Below are positions 1 to 13,928 of a stretch of 64,000 nucleotides of DNA, piece by piece (the stretch's first letter is position 1; each line of letters begins with the position of its first letter). Under the pieces are notes generated by a model that worked only from the letters and a program-made list of their open reading frames with translations, was not told the origin of the DNA and ran no database searches. Both the position numbers and the translations under genes were made by a program. The stretch covers positions 23,436,001-23,500,000 of the forward strand of contig CP093831.1 in assembly GCA_033063855.1 (NCBI GenBank), read 5' to 3'. The stretch comes from Smittia aterrima (Eukaryota; Arthropoda; Insecta; Diptera; Chironomidae).

Positions 1-2828
1 TCTGCCTTCGTTTTCAAATTCAAACCGACTCGAAGCGGAAATTTCGAGTTTTATTCGCAGTTAGACAGAATGGAAATGGCAACCTGTTAGCTTTTCGACG
101 AGTGAACGTTGAAGCTTTATGCTAATGAGCTTTTCATTTCGAGAAGAGTACAAAAGGTGAACACATGGGAGACTCATGATAGGTCATCAATTAAGTGGCC
201 AAGTTTGGATTATTGCATTTAATTTCTAAACACGCCTGTGACGAGCCTGAGCCTACAACGCATTGTTAATGCATAAGGTTCAAAGGCTGAAGTAATTGGA
301 GAATATTCTCGGTTATGTCAATAGGGATTTGTGTTCATCCTTTCGTGCACTTTGACCTTTCCGACATTTGTTGAGATTCCTTTTAAATTAGTTTCGTTAC
401 TTATGTAAGTTGATCTTATTTATTCACGTCGAGATCTCAACTTGTGATACTTTCTTGTGAGAAAGGAAACTGAAGTCTTCACCTTCGTTAAAAAATTTTC
501 TTTAAGCGAATTCTCGAATTACGATTCTGCATAAGAATTTTAAATTCGTTTCTTGTGAATATTTCATTTTATTCGCGTTTTACAACGAAGCATAAAGAAG
601 CTTAATCGTGTTGGGGGAGAATCTAAACGACGGAGTTGTCAGTTTATCGAGAAAGCTTTTGCAGTGAATCAGTGAGCAAACAATTTATTCACTCGAAATC
701 CGCGGTTTTAGGAATTCGTCAGCGAGCTGACGATATAACAAAGATAAAGCATTTGCTTCGAGGAAAATCGATAGCGAGCGAACATGTTTTTCACCTTTTG
801 CTCATCTGAAACATCGTTTATTGAGCTCAACACTGCAACTCTCTTCTCACTTCCCCTGGTGGATGAAGTTAATTGAGCTGTTTTAAAATGGAAAAGTTTT
901 CTCGGAACAAGCCAAAAGTCGACTTTGTGTAGGATTTTTCACCAGCAAATTGCGTGGGAGAAAAGTTTTCTTTCTCTTAGGAAAGCGAAAAATCGTCTTG
1001 TCGAGTTGAGCAATATAATTATGCAAAAGTGATTAACATAAAACGATCTTTAGTGTTGCTAATTAGCGTTCTGTCAACTCCTTGTGCCTTTTTGTAAGTC
1101 TCGCTCGTTTCATTTCGCTTCGCTGATCGTAAGGATCCTTCAGAGATTTCGCTTAGACACTCGAGAACAAGGAAAAGTTTTTAAAAATAATTCGAGTAAT
1201 GAGGATCTATCCCCGCTCGGGTACCGGAGACTTGTCTTAATTAAAACATCCTTGATCTATCGCTCGACTAGAAAAGTTTAAAAGTTCACAGTCTAATGTC
1301 AGAGGTTGAGCTAGGTCCTCTCGTTCAAAAGTCATTAACATGCAGATTTGTTAGGATTCTCGGAAACGAATCTTTTAATTTAATTTTCTTTAAGATCGTT
1401 TAGCTTTCATGATGAAAAAGGAAGTGAAAGACCTTTCTAATTGGATTTCATTCTAAATGGAAATGATGCTTGTCCTTTCAAATCCATTTTCATAATTAAG
1501 TCGAAGCTTTCTGACCTGCAGCGGATTCCGCATCATTATCATCCTCTTCCTCTTGTTGTTCTTTCATAAAAGAAATTCACAGAACTCAATTGCCAGAGCA
1601 ATGGCGTGAAAAATAATATTTCCCAGCGCCTTCCCTCATTGCACGCAAAAACATTTCAAATAACTTTTGTAACTTCTTCACGCTGAATAAAATTTAAAGC
1701 GATCCAAGGTTCCATTTCGAGGAAAATGGGTCTTCCCTTGTTTTTGCAAGATGTCTTAGCAAAACAACGTTAAGTGCTGTAGTTCCCCTTCTCAACACTT
1801 TTTGTGTCAACATGAGCGATGATTCTCATGAAAAACAAACGGACGAAGGTTTGGAGCGTTAAACAGTTTTCATAAACGACGAAAAGGTAGAAAGAAGAAA
1901 CTTTCCGTCGCCTTAAAGCTCACGCTCCTTTCTCGTTCTTGTGGACTCGTTTTTATTTGTCTCAAGGCACCCAAAACGACGGAGAAGTTAGAGCGCAACA
2001 AGTCTTGACGATTTAAAATATCCCGCATCGATTTAATGCTTTTTATGGTTTCCCACATCCCGCGGCTAACGTCATCGCCCAGAATAATTGAATTAATTTA
2101 AAAATTTCCAAGATCAATTGATAATTAAATTATTTCTCGTTGCTATGTGCATAATATTGATTTAATTTCTCGCTTAGTCTCCTCGGAGAGAACGCCTTGA
2201 CTTTGTGATATTGTTTTCATTAGATCGAGTTTCCCCATGGCTCGGCTTCCTTTTAATGATAGACGAGAAATCTGAATGTCTATCTATCAAATTAAAGCTT
2301 CGCTTGGAGATATTCCTGCAGCAGGACTCGTGCTCTCAATTATTCCCAAACCATATTATTAGGTTGTCGATGTGGTTGAATCAGTTGTTGCATTGAATCG
2401 AAGGCTTTTCTCTCTCGTAGATCAGATTTCAATAATTTGGTTTTCAATTAAGCTCAGTTACAAAGCTTATGCCAATGATGATGATGATAAAGGCAATGAC
2501 GAAATTTTAACTCAATTAATTAATTATTCAACAATCGTGTGATCCGGCTTCGTAATTTTAAACCGCAAAATCACGCGAAGCCTTTTCAAACAAACGATTA
2601 ACGTTCGAAGGAAATTATTCCACTCAGCGAACTGAAGGGAAATAAAATGCTCCAGCTATAAAGACGATAATAAATCAATCGAGATCAGCTACAGCGACTG
2701 AGATGATTGATAAATTATATTCCTCGAAACGATTCGTCGACGCGTGCTCTGGGAGCGATAAACAATCCTTCGAACTCGATTAATTGATTTTACTGACGCG
2801 TGTTCCCATTCTAATCTTTCTATTACAG
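1..2828. other. No gene seen; probably intron or upstream DNA of the neuropeptide gene
   Basis: AT-rich sequence with only short chance ORFs of about 60 codons and no family resemblance. The first recognisable exon of the neuropeptide gene starts at 2829 with an acceptor and an incomplete codon, so earlier exons (signal peptide, IDLSRF peptide) must lie to the left. I searched for them here and did not find them. Confidence 0.55.
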
Positions 2829-4635
2829 ATGCCTGTCATCCATATGAACCGTTCAAGTGCCCGTCAGACGGAAATTGCATTTCAATTCAATGTAAGTTTA
2901 AAAATAATTTTATTTAAAGTGTCAGGACTTTGAGAACGAAGTTAGTAAAGGACTTTTCATCCGTTGGAAGAGCTTTCCATCACTAGCTCAAGACAAACTC
3001 TTCCTTCGAATGAAAAGCCCTAAAAATGATTGACTTCGCATAACGATGCTTAATTCTTTTCATTCACAGATCTGTGCGACGGTGCACCTGACTGCTCGGA
3101 TGGTTATGACGAAGACATGCGATTGTGCACAGCAGGTGAGCCCACCCACTAACGACTGTTATTTGTGTCATGACAAAGCTTCGCCTATCTCTAAGCTTAG
3201 CTTTATATTTCGTGCACGATCCACCTCCAACGCATTCATATTAAAGCGAAAATGATTGAGTGCTAGAAAAACAAGTCACGTCTCTCTAATTAAATTTTCA
3301 TTACGAATGGATTTTCAGGACTGCAGGCCACGCAGTTTCATTAGGACGAGTCCGTCTCTGATTGAATTATATCGCCGATGACTTTGCTTGATTCCCTGAG
3401 AAACTTTCTCACTTAAAACTTCCTCGCATTTATATAACTACATTAAGTGAAAAGTTTCTGTATAAAAACGAAGTTATCCACTCGAGTGAAGTTCCTTTGA
3501 CGACATAGCAAGCTTTTCTCTTGTGAGTGATGTTCACTCTGAATGTGAAGAGCCCTTTAAATGTTTTCATCGCTTTCAGCGAACGAGAGAAAGAAGGAAA
3601 ATAAAATCAGGAAGCGATAAACTCGAATAATCGTTATGAAACTAACTTAGATTGATGTTGAGTATGAATTATTCACGAAGCTTTAAATCTCTCGAGTGTT
3701 CCATGACGTCAAAGGTTGAAATTTGAAATTTCGATTCGAGTGGGAAATTTGAAATTTATTTGAATAATCCTGTTTGCATCACTGACGAAAAAACATTTGA
3801 AGGATCCGTCGTCGCAATATCGACACTTTCAAGATAGAAAAAGTTTCACTCACTTGTCAATAATCCAATGACGACGATTTCCTCTGAAGACGAAGAGCTA
3901 GCAAAAGGAAAGCGATTCCGAGAAATAACATTTTCTTGTCCTTTCACTCGGAACGGGGCTTTCTTAACTTTCAATACTTTTCGAGCTGAATAAAGTTCTC
4001 GCCGAACAAATCCAACTTTATCAAAAGTTTCTCCCTCCGTTTGTGTTTACTTTTGCTTTGCGCTCTCTTCATCCATTCATTCGACATGATTGCAACATCA
4101 TTCGACGTTGAATAATATTTATTCTCGACTGAAAGCAATCGCCTACGCTCCAGCGACTTCTGCCAACCAAACCAGCGATTTAATTGGAAATGAATAATTG
4201 AAAAAAAAACCTTTGTTCTTTCTCAACAGCAAAGCGACCGCCGGTAGAGGAGACGGCTTCGTTCCTTCAAAGCCTTCTGGCTAGTCACGGACCAAACTAC
4301 TTAGAGAAGCTTTTCGGAAGCAAAGCGAGAGATGCTCTAGCACCGCTTGGCGGAGTGGAGAAAGTGGCAATCGCTCTAAGCGAAAGTCAAACGATTGAAG
4401 GTGAGAGTTGAAGTTATTGAAATGATTTGTCAAAGTTTGTGAACTTATTTCTCAAACAGATTTCGGTGCCGCACTCCATCTAATGCGATCTGACTTGGAG
4501 CATTTGCGCTCTGTCTTCATGGCTGTTGAGAATGGTGACTTAGGAATGTTAAAATCATTGGGAATCAAGGACTCGGAGCTAGGCGACGTAAAGTTCTTCC
4601 TGGAAAAATTGGTCAACACAGGCTTCCTTGACTGA
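2829..4635 (+). CDS. Prohormone-4 / IDLSRF-like neuropeptide precursor, 3' exons (5'-partial)
   Basis: Secreted neuropeptide precursor, 3' part only. Four exons are supported by GT/AG sites and phase: 2829-2891, 3070-3135, 4230-4400 and 4460-4635. Together they encode an LDL-receptor class A module (CHPYEPFKCPSDGNCISIQ, then YLCDGAPDCSDGYDED, all six cysteines visible), a KR dibasic site (AAKRPPVEE), and a well-conserved C-terminal region containing ETASFLQSLLASHGPNYLEK and ending NTGFLD before TGA. From memory of the insect family this layout matches prohormone-4; the amidated or IDLSRF peptide itself is in exons outside the window. Introns are 178, 1094 and 59 bp. A polyadenylation signal (AATAAA) lies near 4877. 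The frame continues after the TGA; see the next entry. Confidence 0.85.
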
Positions 4636-4731
4636 GTTGCGCCAGAGCCACTCTCGCCATTCTACTATTCTGTCCCGATCGGCCCACAATTCTACTCGTT
4701 CTTGGGCCCTGGTTTCGATGGTTACTACTAA
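4636..4731 (+). other. In-frame 31-codon extension after the TGA stop (candidate readthrough)
   Basis: After the TGA at 4633-4635 the same frame stays open for 31 codons to a TAA at 4729-4731. It encodes an aromatic- and proline-rich tail that includes PEPLSPFYYSVPIGPQ and ends GFDGYY. The stretch is visibly more GC-rich than most of the surrounding noncoding DNA. The base after TGA is G, not the C favoured in known insect readthrough, so chance remains possible. A sequencing error at the stop is another explanation. Confidence 0.35.
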
Positions 4732-7700
4732 GAAAGCTTCCGTTCTCGCTACTGCAGCCTCATATCGATTACCTTTATTATCATTTTAATGCATAATTTG
4801 CGCGCTTTGAATTTCAAATGACGACGATGATGATGAAAAGAGACACCGCGTGCGTGGGGCGACCGAGAGCGATGAGAAATAAATTATGATTGAGGAAAAG
4901 TTTCGCTTGACGGAAACTCGACGGCGAAAAATTAATATTTTTTATAACTGACACAAACGCGAAAGAAAAAGTTTTGAGTTTCCATCAATTTGAGCCACAA
5001 CTCGTCGGAACTTTTCCCTTTAGTCGTCGCCCTGATGAACGATTTGCTGCTGCTGGGGAATTTGCGAAATAACCGTTTAAGTGAACAATCAGCGGCCGCA
5101 TTTCATTTGATCTCCCTGACGATTTATTCCAACGCGCCGTGTATTGAGTGTGAAATAAATTTCCCTCACAATCACCATAAATATTAATTTCCCATGGAGC
5201 TCAAATCGATTTTTCAGCGGAATTTTGCTATTCGCTTGCTCTCGCTTGTTCCATCGCGAGCGTGTCACACTCCTCGTTACTCAGAAGGGGAAACAAAGTT
5301 TTATGCGCAACAAGTAAACTGTAATGAATTTACAATTTCCGCTCCAACCCCCCGCAGCAGCAGCATCCCAAAATGCTAATGAAAACATATCAAATTGAAA
5401 AATTATACATATCAAAGATGAAACCTTATAGCGCTATAGCGATGTGAAGAGAAATAAAAAGAGTCGAGCACGAAATTTCATCCGGGAAAACTAAAGCTGG
5501 AAAGTTTCTCGAACGAAATTTCTTCAATCTGCTCGACCATTACGTCCCCATTTCGATTTATGACAAGACTCGAAATATAAAGAAAAAAAATTTGGATAAT
5601 GAATTAAAAAATATTAAACTTTACAATGAAGAAATTTTACATTTTAATTGAAGAGACACAATGAAGTTTTAGCAATTTTAACAAGACATCTGAAGGAGAT
5701 TATAAATTTAGAGAAACCTTGAAAGAAGAGTAAACGTACCTTAACTTTAGATGATAACGTCTGGTGAAAGGGGAGAAGAAGTTCGAGAGTTGAAATCCCG
5801 CAAAAACCAAAAATTTTCCTCAGCCACTGCAACTCGGAAGCCACGAATGAGATTAGAACTCAAGTCAAGCACAAACTCGCGATAAATTCCTCAAGCTTAC
5901 TCTTGATGAGATAATTCGGAAGCATCTTCGTTGAAGAAAAGGGAAACGTGATGTAGATTGAGTTTTAACTTAATTTTTTCCGGAACTATTCAGTTTCAAA
6001 CTGAGATTGATCGAATTTGCTTGGAAACAAGTGATTGAATTTGAAACAGGAGCGACATGATGCACCTTCCTAAGAAGAAGTTCATTAAATTGCCATGAGA
6101 AGCTGAAGCTTTCTCGTTAAATGAAAAAAGATCTCAGTCTTATTAAATTTCTCGAGTTTGCCTTGAAGCTACGTCAGGTGGATTGAAAGACAATGTAGAC
6201 AAATTCTGATTACTCATACTCCCAGCTTTGCCACGTGTCTCTCACTCAACTTCATGTCAAATAAACGTTCCTCACTTTATTTGTGAAACTTTTCTGAACA
6301 AAAGAAACTTTTCTAAAAATCAAAAACAAATTTCAAGTTTTTATCTCAAATTTGTTGAAACGAAAAATAATTTTTTAATCGAAATTGTGGTTCGTTTAGA
6401 AATTATTTCCACAAATTGGAATTGAAATTCAATTGTTCATTTCCGGTTCGAAGTTTTGGGTTTCGACTGAAGTTGAGAGACTCAGGATTTGTGTGTTTAT
6501 TGTTTAATAAAACAAAGCTCGAAATTTCCGTTCATTTCTTCCACTTCCGTGTTATCGCGTTTCCCAATTACTTTCTGCAATCTAACGATGAGCGAACAAG
6601 ATCATGTGCTGAGTGTAATCCTAAATTAAAAGCTCTGATTAAAACTTCACTTTTCTACTATCTCAAAGAATGAAAAATTAAAAACAAAACATATCAGAAA
6701 CGAGGTGAAAGGGTAAAGAGCGAAACAAAAATATGAGAAACATTGCGATATGATGAAAAGCGAAGTGAATATTTTAAATGTGTAATAAATTCTATTTTTA
6801 CAAGCTTTCTAAATGTAAAGTTCCCTATGGAGAAGTCGACACATAAATTCTTCGTGTGTTTCAGTAAAAGCAAAACAAATTTTCCTCTTCCCCAATGAAA
6901 TTGAGGCGGGAAGAAAAGGTTATTAATATTTATGAATAAATTAATCGTAATTCCTTTCTTTTGCTCGTCCGTTGATGTTCCTGGAAAGGAGAGCAACGAA
7001 GACAAATCAGCGCTTTTGTAATTTATTCTGTGACTTTCCTAGAACAACACAAGAAAAGGTTTAAGTGAAGAATTCTTCGGTTGCTTTCTCGTGCTTTGCT
7101 ATTGAGCTAATCGTGCACGAATGTGAACCTGACCTGACCTTTTAGCGAAGCATCTCACAACAACCTTCTTTGATTTTTGACAAATACAAAGCTCGAGAAA
7201 GGTCTAAGCATGTTGATGAACTCTTGTTCAACAAGAAAATCTGTTTTACTTTATAATTTCCCTCAAAAGAAAGCAAAGGAACTTAAATCACAATAAGAAA
7301 ATAATTTTACATGCGCTGAACTATGTCACAGAGATCGACATGAGAAAACATTGACAAAAGAAAAAGATTGAAACGAAAGTTTATTTTGTATTTTCCGTCT
7401 CCTTTCTCGTTTATGTTTTGACAAGTTAATTTAATAAAAATAAAGAAAAACCAGAAAAATGGGAAAATCCATGAGGACAGAAAAGTTCAAATTGTTTGAA
7501 GCTTTATGGCAGGATTTTCAGCTTTGCTTTCAGAGAATTTTATGAGAATCGCGGCGTTTTATAATTCACAAGACTGCGAGAGCAGCAGGATAAAGTTTAA
7601 AGCAAAGTCTGGAACTTAAATCGTCTTTCTTACTTTGCAGTTAATCAAAAAATTCCGAGTCGACCGAAATATGCAAAAGCTTCAACTTCCACAAAGACCA

Positions 7701-9687
7701 ATACGAAGTTACCATGTCTTTAAATTTCACTTACAGCTACGGAGCTTGACAGAAGTAAACCAACTTTCGGTATTTGAAATAACAACAAGCTTTGGAAACA
7801 TTAAACCTTCGACTTTTCTCTCAAAAAGCTCAACCTTTGGGAGTTTCACGAGTGGTTTCTCTCCGGGCAACGACAGATGCTTCAATCTCCATTCGTTGCG
7901 GCATCATATTCGTCTGAGAGCATCGTGAAAATCCAATTGTCTACTTGCTAACTCATTTGGGTACTCGATTAGAGGAAGGATTCCTTAGAAGTGAATTTAT
8001 CAATGCAGTGCCGTCGTTAAATCGACTTTAGTTCGTCCCACATTTGATGTTACGTCAAACATAATCCAATCTAATGCCGAAGATGAGAAATTATTGCCCA
8101 CTAAGAGCATCATAACTTCGTCCGTGATTCGAATCTAAATGGAGGGAAAGGTTGAGAAAGTTTCTTCATTGAAAGTCAAGCTACCAGTGTCATCGGGAAA
8201 CTTCATGAAACTTTGATGAACTTCTCCCGTATTCGTATGAATAAATGTTTCAAAACTTTTCATCGCATCGTGGTATGAAGATAAATATTTATTGCGTGAC
8301 CTTTTTATCGGTCTTAAGCGCGAGAAAATTGAAGTTAATGTCTCGACACTTGAACCGTTGACATCAGTGAGTGAAAAGTTTCGCAAGGGATTTTCCCTTA
8401 AAACACAAAGTTTAGATAATATCTGAGCGAGAGTTTTCACATCACCAGTGACTCATGGGACTAAGGTTGTGGGTCACAAATTGCTTTAAAAGCTCTTCAA
8501 ACAGACTGTCCAAGATTCTGTGGAAACTTCTTGTTTGAGGGATTTTCATGTGAAAGAGAAAACTCTGTTAATGTTAGAATAAAAGTCCTTCGTACATAAA
8601 CCGCTGCTAACTCGTTTTGTCATTAAGATTAGGAAATGAAATAAAACTTTATTTCTTTACATTTTCTTTAGAAAGTTGTTTTCTGAAAACATTTAGTTCT
8701 TAAAAGACAATCGCAGCTTTTAATCCTTGAATAGAAAACAATAATCTTGCTTGCTCTTTGCTTTGTTATTAAATTTAATGTTAACAAACTTTCGCTTACT
8801 TTACAACAAAATTTCAAACTTCTAAACATGAAAACTTTCTCAAAAAAAGGAAACTTTAATATTTACGAAGCATAATGTGAGATTACGTTGAGGTTGTGTT
8901 AAGAGCTTTTCTCATGGTTTCAAAAACTTTTAAAATAATTTAATTTCCAAAGGAAAGAAATTCGATTTTGGGAGATTTCCGATAAGATATGCTTTAGTTT
9001 GTTCATGTTGAAAGATCTTTGATTAAAAGACTTTTGATTATAATTCTTGTCAATTTTTAAAATAGTTAACTTTTTCTTTTTAATTAAATCTGAGAATTTG
9101 GCTTTAGGGCAACATTGATCCAACTCCAGATATTTTATTTAAGATTTCTTATCGTCTCCACCATTTAAAAAGTAAACTTCAATTAAAATTGAATGAATGA
9201 CTAGATTTTCGATTTTTAATTGATCATTTCGAAGCCAATTGATGTTTCATTCAATTTAATTGATTTGCCAATTTATCTTCTTCTCGAAAGAATTTTTTGC
9301 TTAACGTGCGACAAGTAGAAATAAGAAGGAAAAAATTCTTTCATGGGACTAAGGGCAGTAAAAAATCTACATTGACATCATTGTTTACTTTCGCTATCTA
9401 CAGTAATCTTCAATAGCCTCCGAATGAGCCTTTAGGCAATAATTTCAAAGGAACGAATTCCTAGACTACAAAAATAAATGTAACACAAAAATAAGTCTCT
9501 GTTAATTGAAAGGCTTCGCTCGATGATTTATAACAAAGGACATTTTAGGCTCTAACAATTAGGCCTAAGTCGTCTCATCACTAATGAAGAGCGATGTCTT
9601 GGAATGTTCTTGTGGATAAAGAAATGAAGGTAAAGTTGCTTCAATATTTTCTTTAGCCTCTTTGAAGCTCACGTTGCCGCTATCTAT
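4732..9687. other. Intergenic region, no gene supported
   Basis: Five kilobases of AT-rich DNA between the neuropeptide gene and the 3' end of MTMR9. The open frames of up to about 100 codons have no recognisable domain, compositional bias or splice pattern. The part from about 9300 is probably the MTMR9 3'UTR and flank. Confidence 0.5.
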
Positions 9688-11552
9688 TTACTTAGCACCG
9701 TTCAGCAGTGACGTTTGCTGCGATGTATTGCTATTGTCATTGTTGTTGCTATGGTCTCCCTGAAGCTCTTCATATTCCTTTTGCAAATCACTCAATTGCT
9801 TTCTAAGTCTCACGACCCTTGATCTGAGTTCCTTTTGCGAGCTGATGATGGTTTGAATCTGTTGTGTTATCTTCTTCGTTTGCTTTGTTGTGCTTTCACA
9901 AACAAACCTGAGATATAACTCTGACCATAGAACGAGGCTTAGTGGAGCAACTGAAGGCCAAATGATTGCTGGATTTGGCTCGTAAGCTGGGTTAAGCAGA
10001 GAAGTCATAACGTCAGGTCGATTGAGATGCGACCATAGACTTGTAGTCTTATTGAAAGCCATCAGTTCCATTCGTTCACACTCTGAGTCGGCGATGAACG
10101 TTCCATATTGCGAGAAGTAACTGTGTTCGAATAAAATTATCAGCAAATGAGAGTCAAACTCGAAGCTGCAAGGAAACTGAGCGAAAAGCTGATAAACGCA
10201 ATCCAAAAATAGAACAAAGCTCGCTCCAGATGATTTCAGTCGATTTGACGTTGATGTGTAACACGACTGAGAATGTCGAGTTCCGAATGGATGTCCGCCT
10301 TGCAGCCATTCTCGGTCAATTAGAGCTTGCAATCCCCTGACAGTACGACAGTCTGGATTGAGGATTATTTGCACAAGTGATGTCACGATCAAAGTTGAGT
10401 CCATTCCTTTTCCGCCGTGAACTAAAACAGGAGCACCATCCTGAGCCAAACATTGTGCAACGATGCAAGAAGTATTCAATGCATTAAGAACTAAGGAAAG
10501 CCATCCAGAGTTCTCAAGACGTGACAGCCACTTCTCTGTGGTCGTTGCGGTATCGTTGCATGCCTCGACAAGTTTCGCAAAGCATTCGAGGATTCCTGAC
10601 GGATGATTGAATGTTCCAATCGGTCGAATCACTTTCTTCCACTGACTATAATGTTGTTCGTTCTCGCCACATGACTTGGAAGGATTTTTCCCTCCGCCCC
10701 AAGTGTCGACAATAAAGCCTCGTTGACATTTACTTAACAAGGAGTTAAGAATTGCTTCGTCAGCTCGACAACGTTTCGATGAGCTTGGATTAGGTTGAGA
10801 CGATTTCATCATCACAGCTCCGTTCTCATGTCGATAGCTCAATAAAGGAAATCTTCCTTCTTCGCGAAACGCAGCTGATTGAATAATTTGTTCGTCTGTT
10901 ATTGACTTGGGAACCACAAGAGAACTTGAATAACTCGGGCAAATATCGTAAGTCTTGTTTGTGCTGGTAATTCTCCATTCATCTCCAGCTATCAGCTTCG
11001 AGAATTCAATTTCAGGCCTAAAAATTAAATATTCAATTAGCGAAATCAAAGATTTTTCATTCCATATGCCACACTCACCTAAACATTGTGAAACCATTCT
11101 CCAATAAACTATACATCGGTCGATAATAGAAAGCGTACAACATCTTGGGATCTCTAATACTGCTCAGTTGTTCAATCGAAGAAGCCACATTCAGATAGTC
11201 TTGAGCACTTCCGATTTCTATCGTCACCAGACGCAAATCTTTACACTTCAAAAGTATTCGGTGACCTTTTCCCGGGATGTTGTAGTCGATTAGTTGGTTG
11301 TTCACTAGATACGGCTTTCGTTCCACTGTATCAATGTTTTGATGCAGCAGCTGAAAGTGGAGTATTTTGTTATTGGCGCAATCTTCTCTCTTATCACAAG
11401 CAATTTACCCATAACTCTGAATTTTCATTCCTCGAACTGATAATAATGTGAGAAAACGTCAAACAGAAGCTTCCAGCAATCGGATCCTTTAATTGACTGT
11501 GAAGAATGACATTCTCCAGCTTCGGAGTTTTAATTAAATCGATGAATTCCAT
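9688..11552 (-). CDS. MTMR9: Myotubularin-related protein 9 (catalytically dead phosphoinositide phosphatase)
   Basis: Inactive partner of active myotubularins in PI3P/PI(3,5)P2 turnover on endosomal membranes (family knowledge). Three exons on the minus strand: 11552-11409, 11350-11079, 11017-9688, giving 581 aa. The start MEFIDLIKTPKLENVILHSQ is the typical MTMR9 PH-GRAM beginning. The middle has the myotubularin core (RFIVDT-like GFIVDTWGGGKNPSKSC; EKWLSRLENSGWLSLV). The last ~60 residues form a predicted coiled coil (QKELRSRVVRLRKQLSDLQK) for dimerisation. The phosphatase loop reads VHGGKGMDSTL: the catalytic Cys and Arg of HCX5R are absent, as in other MTMR9 proteins. The second intron (61 bp) happens to be open in frame with exon 3. 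The gene starts 260 bp from the divergent LUC7-like gene. Confidence 0.93.
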
Positions 11553-11811
11553 CAGGATAATTGAATTTAAGGCAAAAATTAGACGATGGTGTCAACTTCT
11601 GTTTATAATTTCTTTTGTTCGTTGATACCCTGCGACAAACTGCGCTGATTTGTTGTCTCTTTCTTTCCACTCATTTAGTTTGACGCCCTGCGAAAGGGAA
11701 ATAGCTACGACAAGCTATCAGCAAATTGAAAATTCTTCAGTGAAAAATATTGTTTAAACTATCAAAGTAATAACTAAACTTGCCGAAAAGTGCTGAAAAT
11801 TAAAGAATACG
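11553..11811. promoter_or_regulatory. Shared divergent promoter region of MTMR9 and LUC7-like
   Basis: Only 259 bp separate the two start codons, which point away from each other, so both 5'UTRs and promoters must lie here. I see no clear TATA box, which would fit housekeeping genes. Confidence 0.55.
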
Positions 11812-13928
11812 ATGACTGCTCATGACCAAATGCGAGCAATGCTTGACCAGCTCATGGGAACAGCGAGAAATGGTAAATTATTTCCCACGTCCACAGCAAC
11901 AACAAACATCCAGCTAACAAAATTTTTTTTCAACTGTTTTTAGGTGAGCCAGAATTTGCGATGAAATTCAGCGATAACAAAGTATGCAAAAGCTTCCTTG
12001 TTGGCTGCTGCCCGCATTCCGTGCTCGCAACAACGGTGAGTATTCAACCTCGTCCTTCATACCTGTCCTCCGTTCGATATCTTCTGAAAGTTATCACACC
12101 ACACACATCAAGTCTTGATCTTTAGTTTTTGATGATAAGAATTCCCTCTCAACCACCCACACCCAAAAGTCTCTTTTGATATTTTAATCAACTCAATAAG
12201 AAAAACAATTTTCCCCTTCTTATCTCGTGACTCTCCGTGATGCACCAGCTCGATAAACGAAATGGTGGTGTGGAGTTGATTATTGAACGATGCTGGATGT
12301 GTAGTGTCCCTTAAGATTGTCAAATGATTGTAGGCCGAGAGAGATAAAAATGATATTGTTGTAAGTAGCCGAGTTTCCTCTGTGTTAACGGATGAAGTCA
12401 CGACCTCTGGTCGCTGTTATCAAATTGTTGATGAAAAGTTCAGAAACATGAGAGCGCTGGAATCAACGATTTGACATCCGAACACAGAGAAACTTTTCAG
12501 ACAAAGATTCCGTTTTTTGGGGTACGTAAAAACAAACAAACAAAAAAAAATCCTTTAAAACAAAAACTTTTCAATTCAAAGAAAAACACAAACAGCAGTT
12601 TTGTAAATTTTTAAAGAAGGAAATTTAATTGAAAATCGTCGTCGATCGTTGATGATGAACCAGGAAATGTAAGCATTTCTCACTTTTCTTTGATCCACTT
12701 GAAAATAAATCGAAAATTGTCTTCCGAAAACTCTTCTCGTCTTCACTCATGTACCGTTTGAACCCACAAAAACATCGTTCGTTGGTAAGACAAAATCAAA
12801 AATCATAAAAACAAATTGTAGATGATGATGAGCATCAACTTGATTTACTTTAAATTAAATATATTTAATTAATTTTTCTTTTCACTTTGCGTAAGAAAAG
12901 ATTCTTCATTACTTTAAATAGCCCTTTAACTAAACGAATCTTGTGTTTCGCAACCCTCCTTGGGTCTGGGACGCTTTTCTTCTCTTTGCTTTACTTTAGC
13001 GAATGGATTTGGGTGAATGTCCGAAAATTCACGATTTGGCTTTGAGAGCTGACTACGAGAAGGCTCAACAGAAGAAAGATTACTTTTACGACGTTGAGGT
13101 AAGTTCAATTCAATCTTCTATCGTCAACTGATGATTAATAAGAATTATTACAGGCAATGGAACACCTAAAAGCTTTTATTGCTGATTGTGATCGTCGAAC
13201 GGAAGCAGCAAAGCGTCGCTTGGCAGAGACACAAGAAGAGTTAACAGCAGAAGTGCAGACGAAAGCAAATGCCGTCCACGAGCTTGCCGAGGAAATAGGT
13301 AAAAAGCTAGCAAAAGCAGAAGCCCTTGGAGAAGCCGGGCAGGTTGAGGAATCCATGCAGTTGATGGGTGAGATTGAAGAATTGCGCATTAAAAAGGCTC
13401 GCGCCGAACACGAATATCGGTCAAGCATCCCAGCGAGTAGCTACCAGCAGCAGAAATTGCGGGTCTGTGAAGTGTGCTCTGCTTATCTCGGCATTCACGA
13501 CAATGACGTGAGACTTGCTGATCACTTCGGTGGAAAACTTCATTTGGGTAAGAAATTAAATTCGAAATGATTTAGAATCAAATGATAATGAACATTTCTG
13601 TCTAGGTTTTCTTTCGATCCGTGAGAAACTCCAAGAACTTGAGAAAACGGCTGGTCCACGCAAGAAGGAGGTGAGAGGAAGCCGCAGTCGCTCATCATAT
13701 GATGCTGGAGCCAGCAACCACAACGACCGTCGCCGCTTCGTTGGAGCACGTGAGTTAGATGGCCGTTCAAGATTGCATCGGTCAAGGAGCCGTGAACGCA
13801 AGTATGACTCCTCGAAACGAGATTCGAAGTCGCGACATGAACGTCGATCAAGAAGCCGTTCCAGAAGTCGCGGAAGTCGCGGGCATTCTTCGTCGTACAA
13901 ACGTCACAGATCTCGCGACCGCCGCTAA
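11812..13928 (+). CDS. LUC7L: LUC7-like U1 snRNP-associated splicing factor
   Basis: Helps U1 snRNP select 5' splice sites in the nucleus (family role). Five exons: 11812-11872, 11944-12035, 13000-13098, 13154-13547, 13606-13928; 322 aa, total length divisible by three. The start HDQMRAMLDQLMGTARNG is the hallmark LUC7 N-terminus. The first zinc finger (CKSFLVGCCPH...GECPKIH) is followed by a helical coiled coil (LAETQEELTAEVQTKANAVH). The second zinc finger is CEVCSAYLGIHDNDVRLADH...KLHLG. The C-terminal ~100 residues are an Arg/Ser tail (SRSRSRSRGSRGHSS). Intron 2 is long (964 bp), the others 55-71 bp. Complete and apparently intact. Confidence 0.95.

Noticed and set aside
7635..7928. 97-codon plus-strand ORF in the 4.7-9.7 kb gap
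   Set aside because: Starts at a non-ATG codon, no domain, no splice partners, ordinary intergenic composition.
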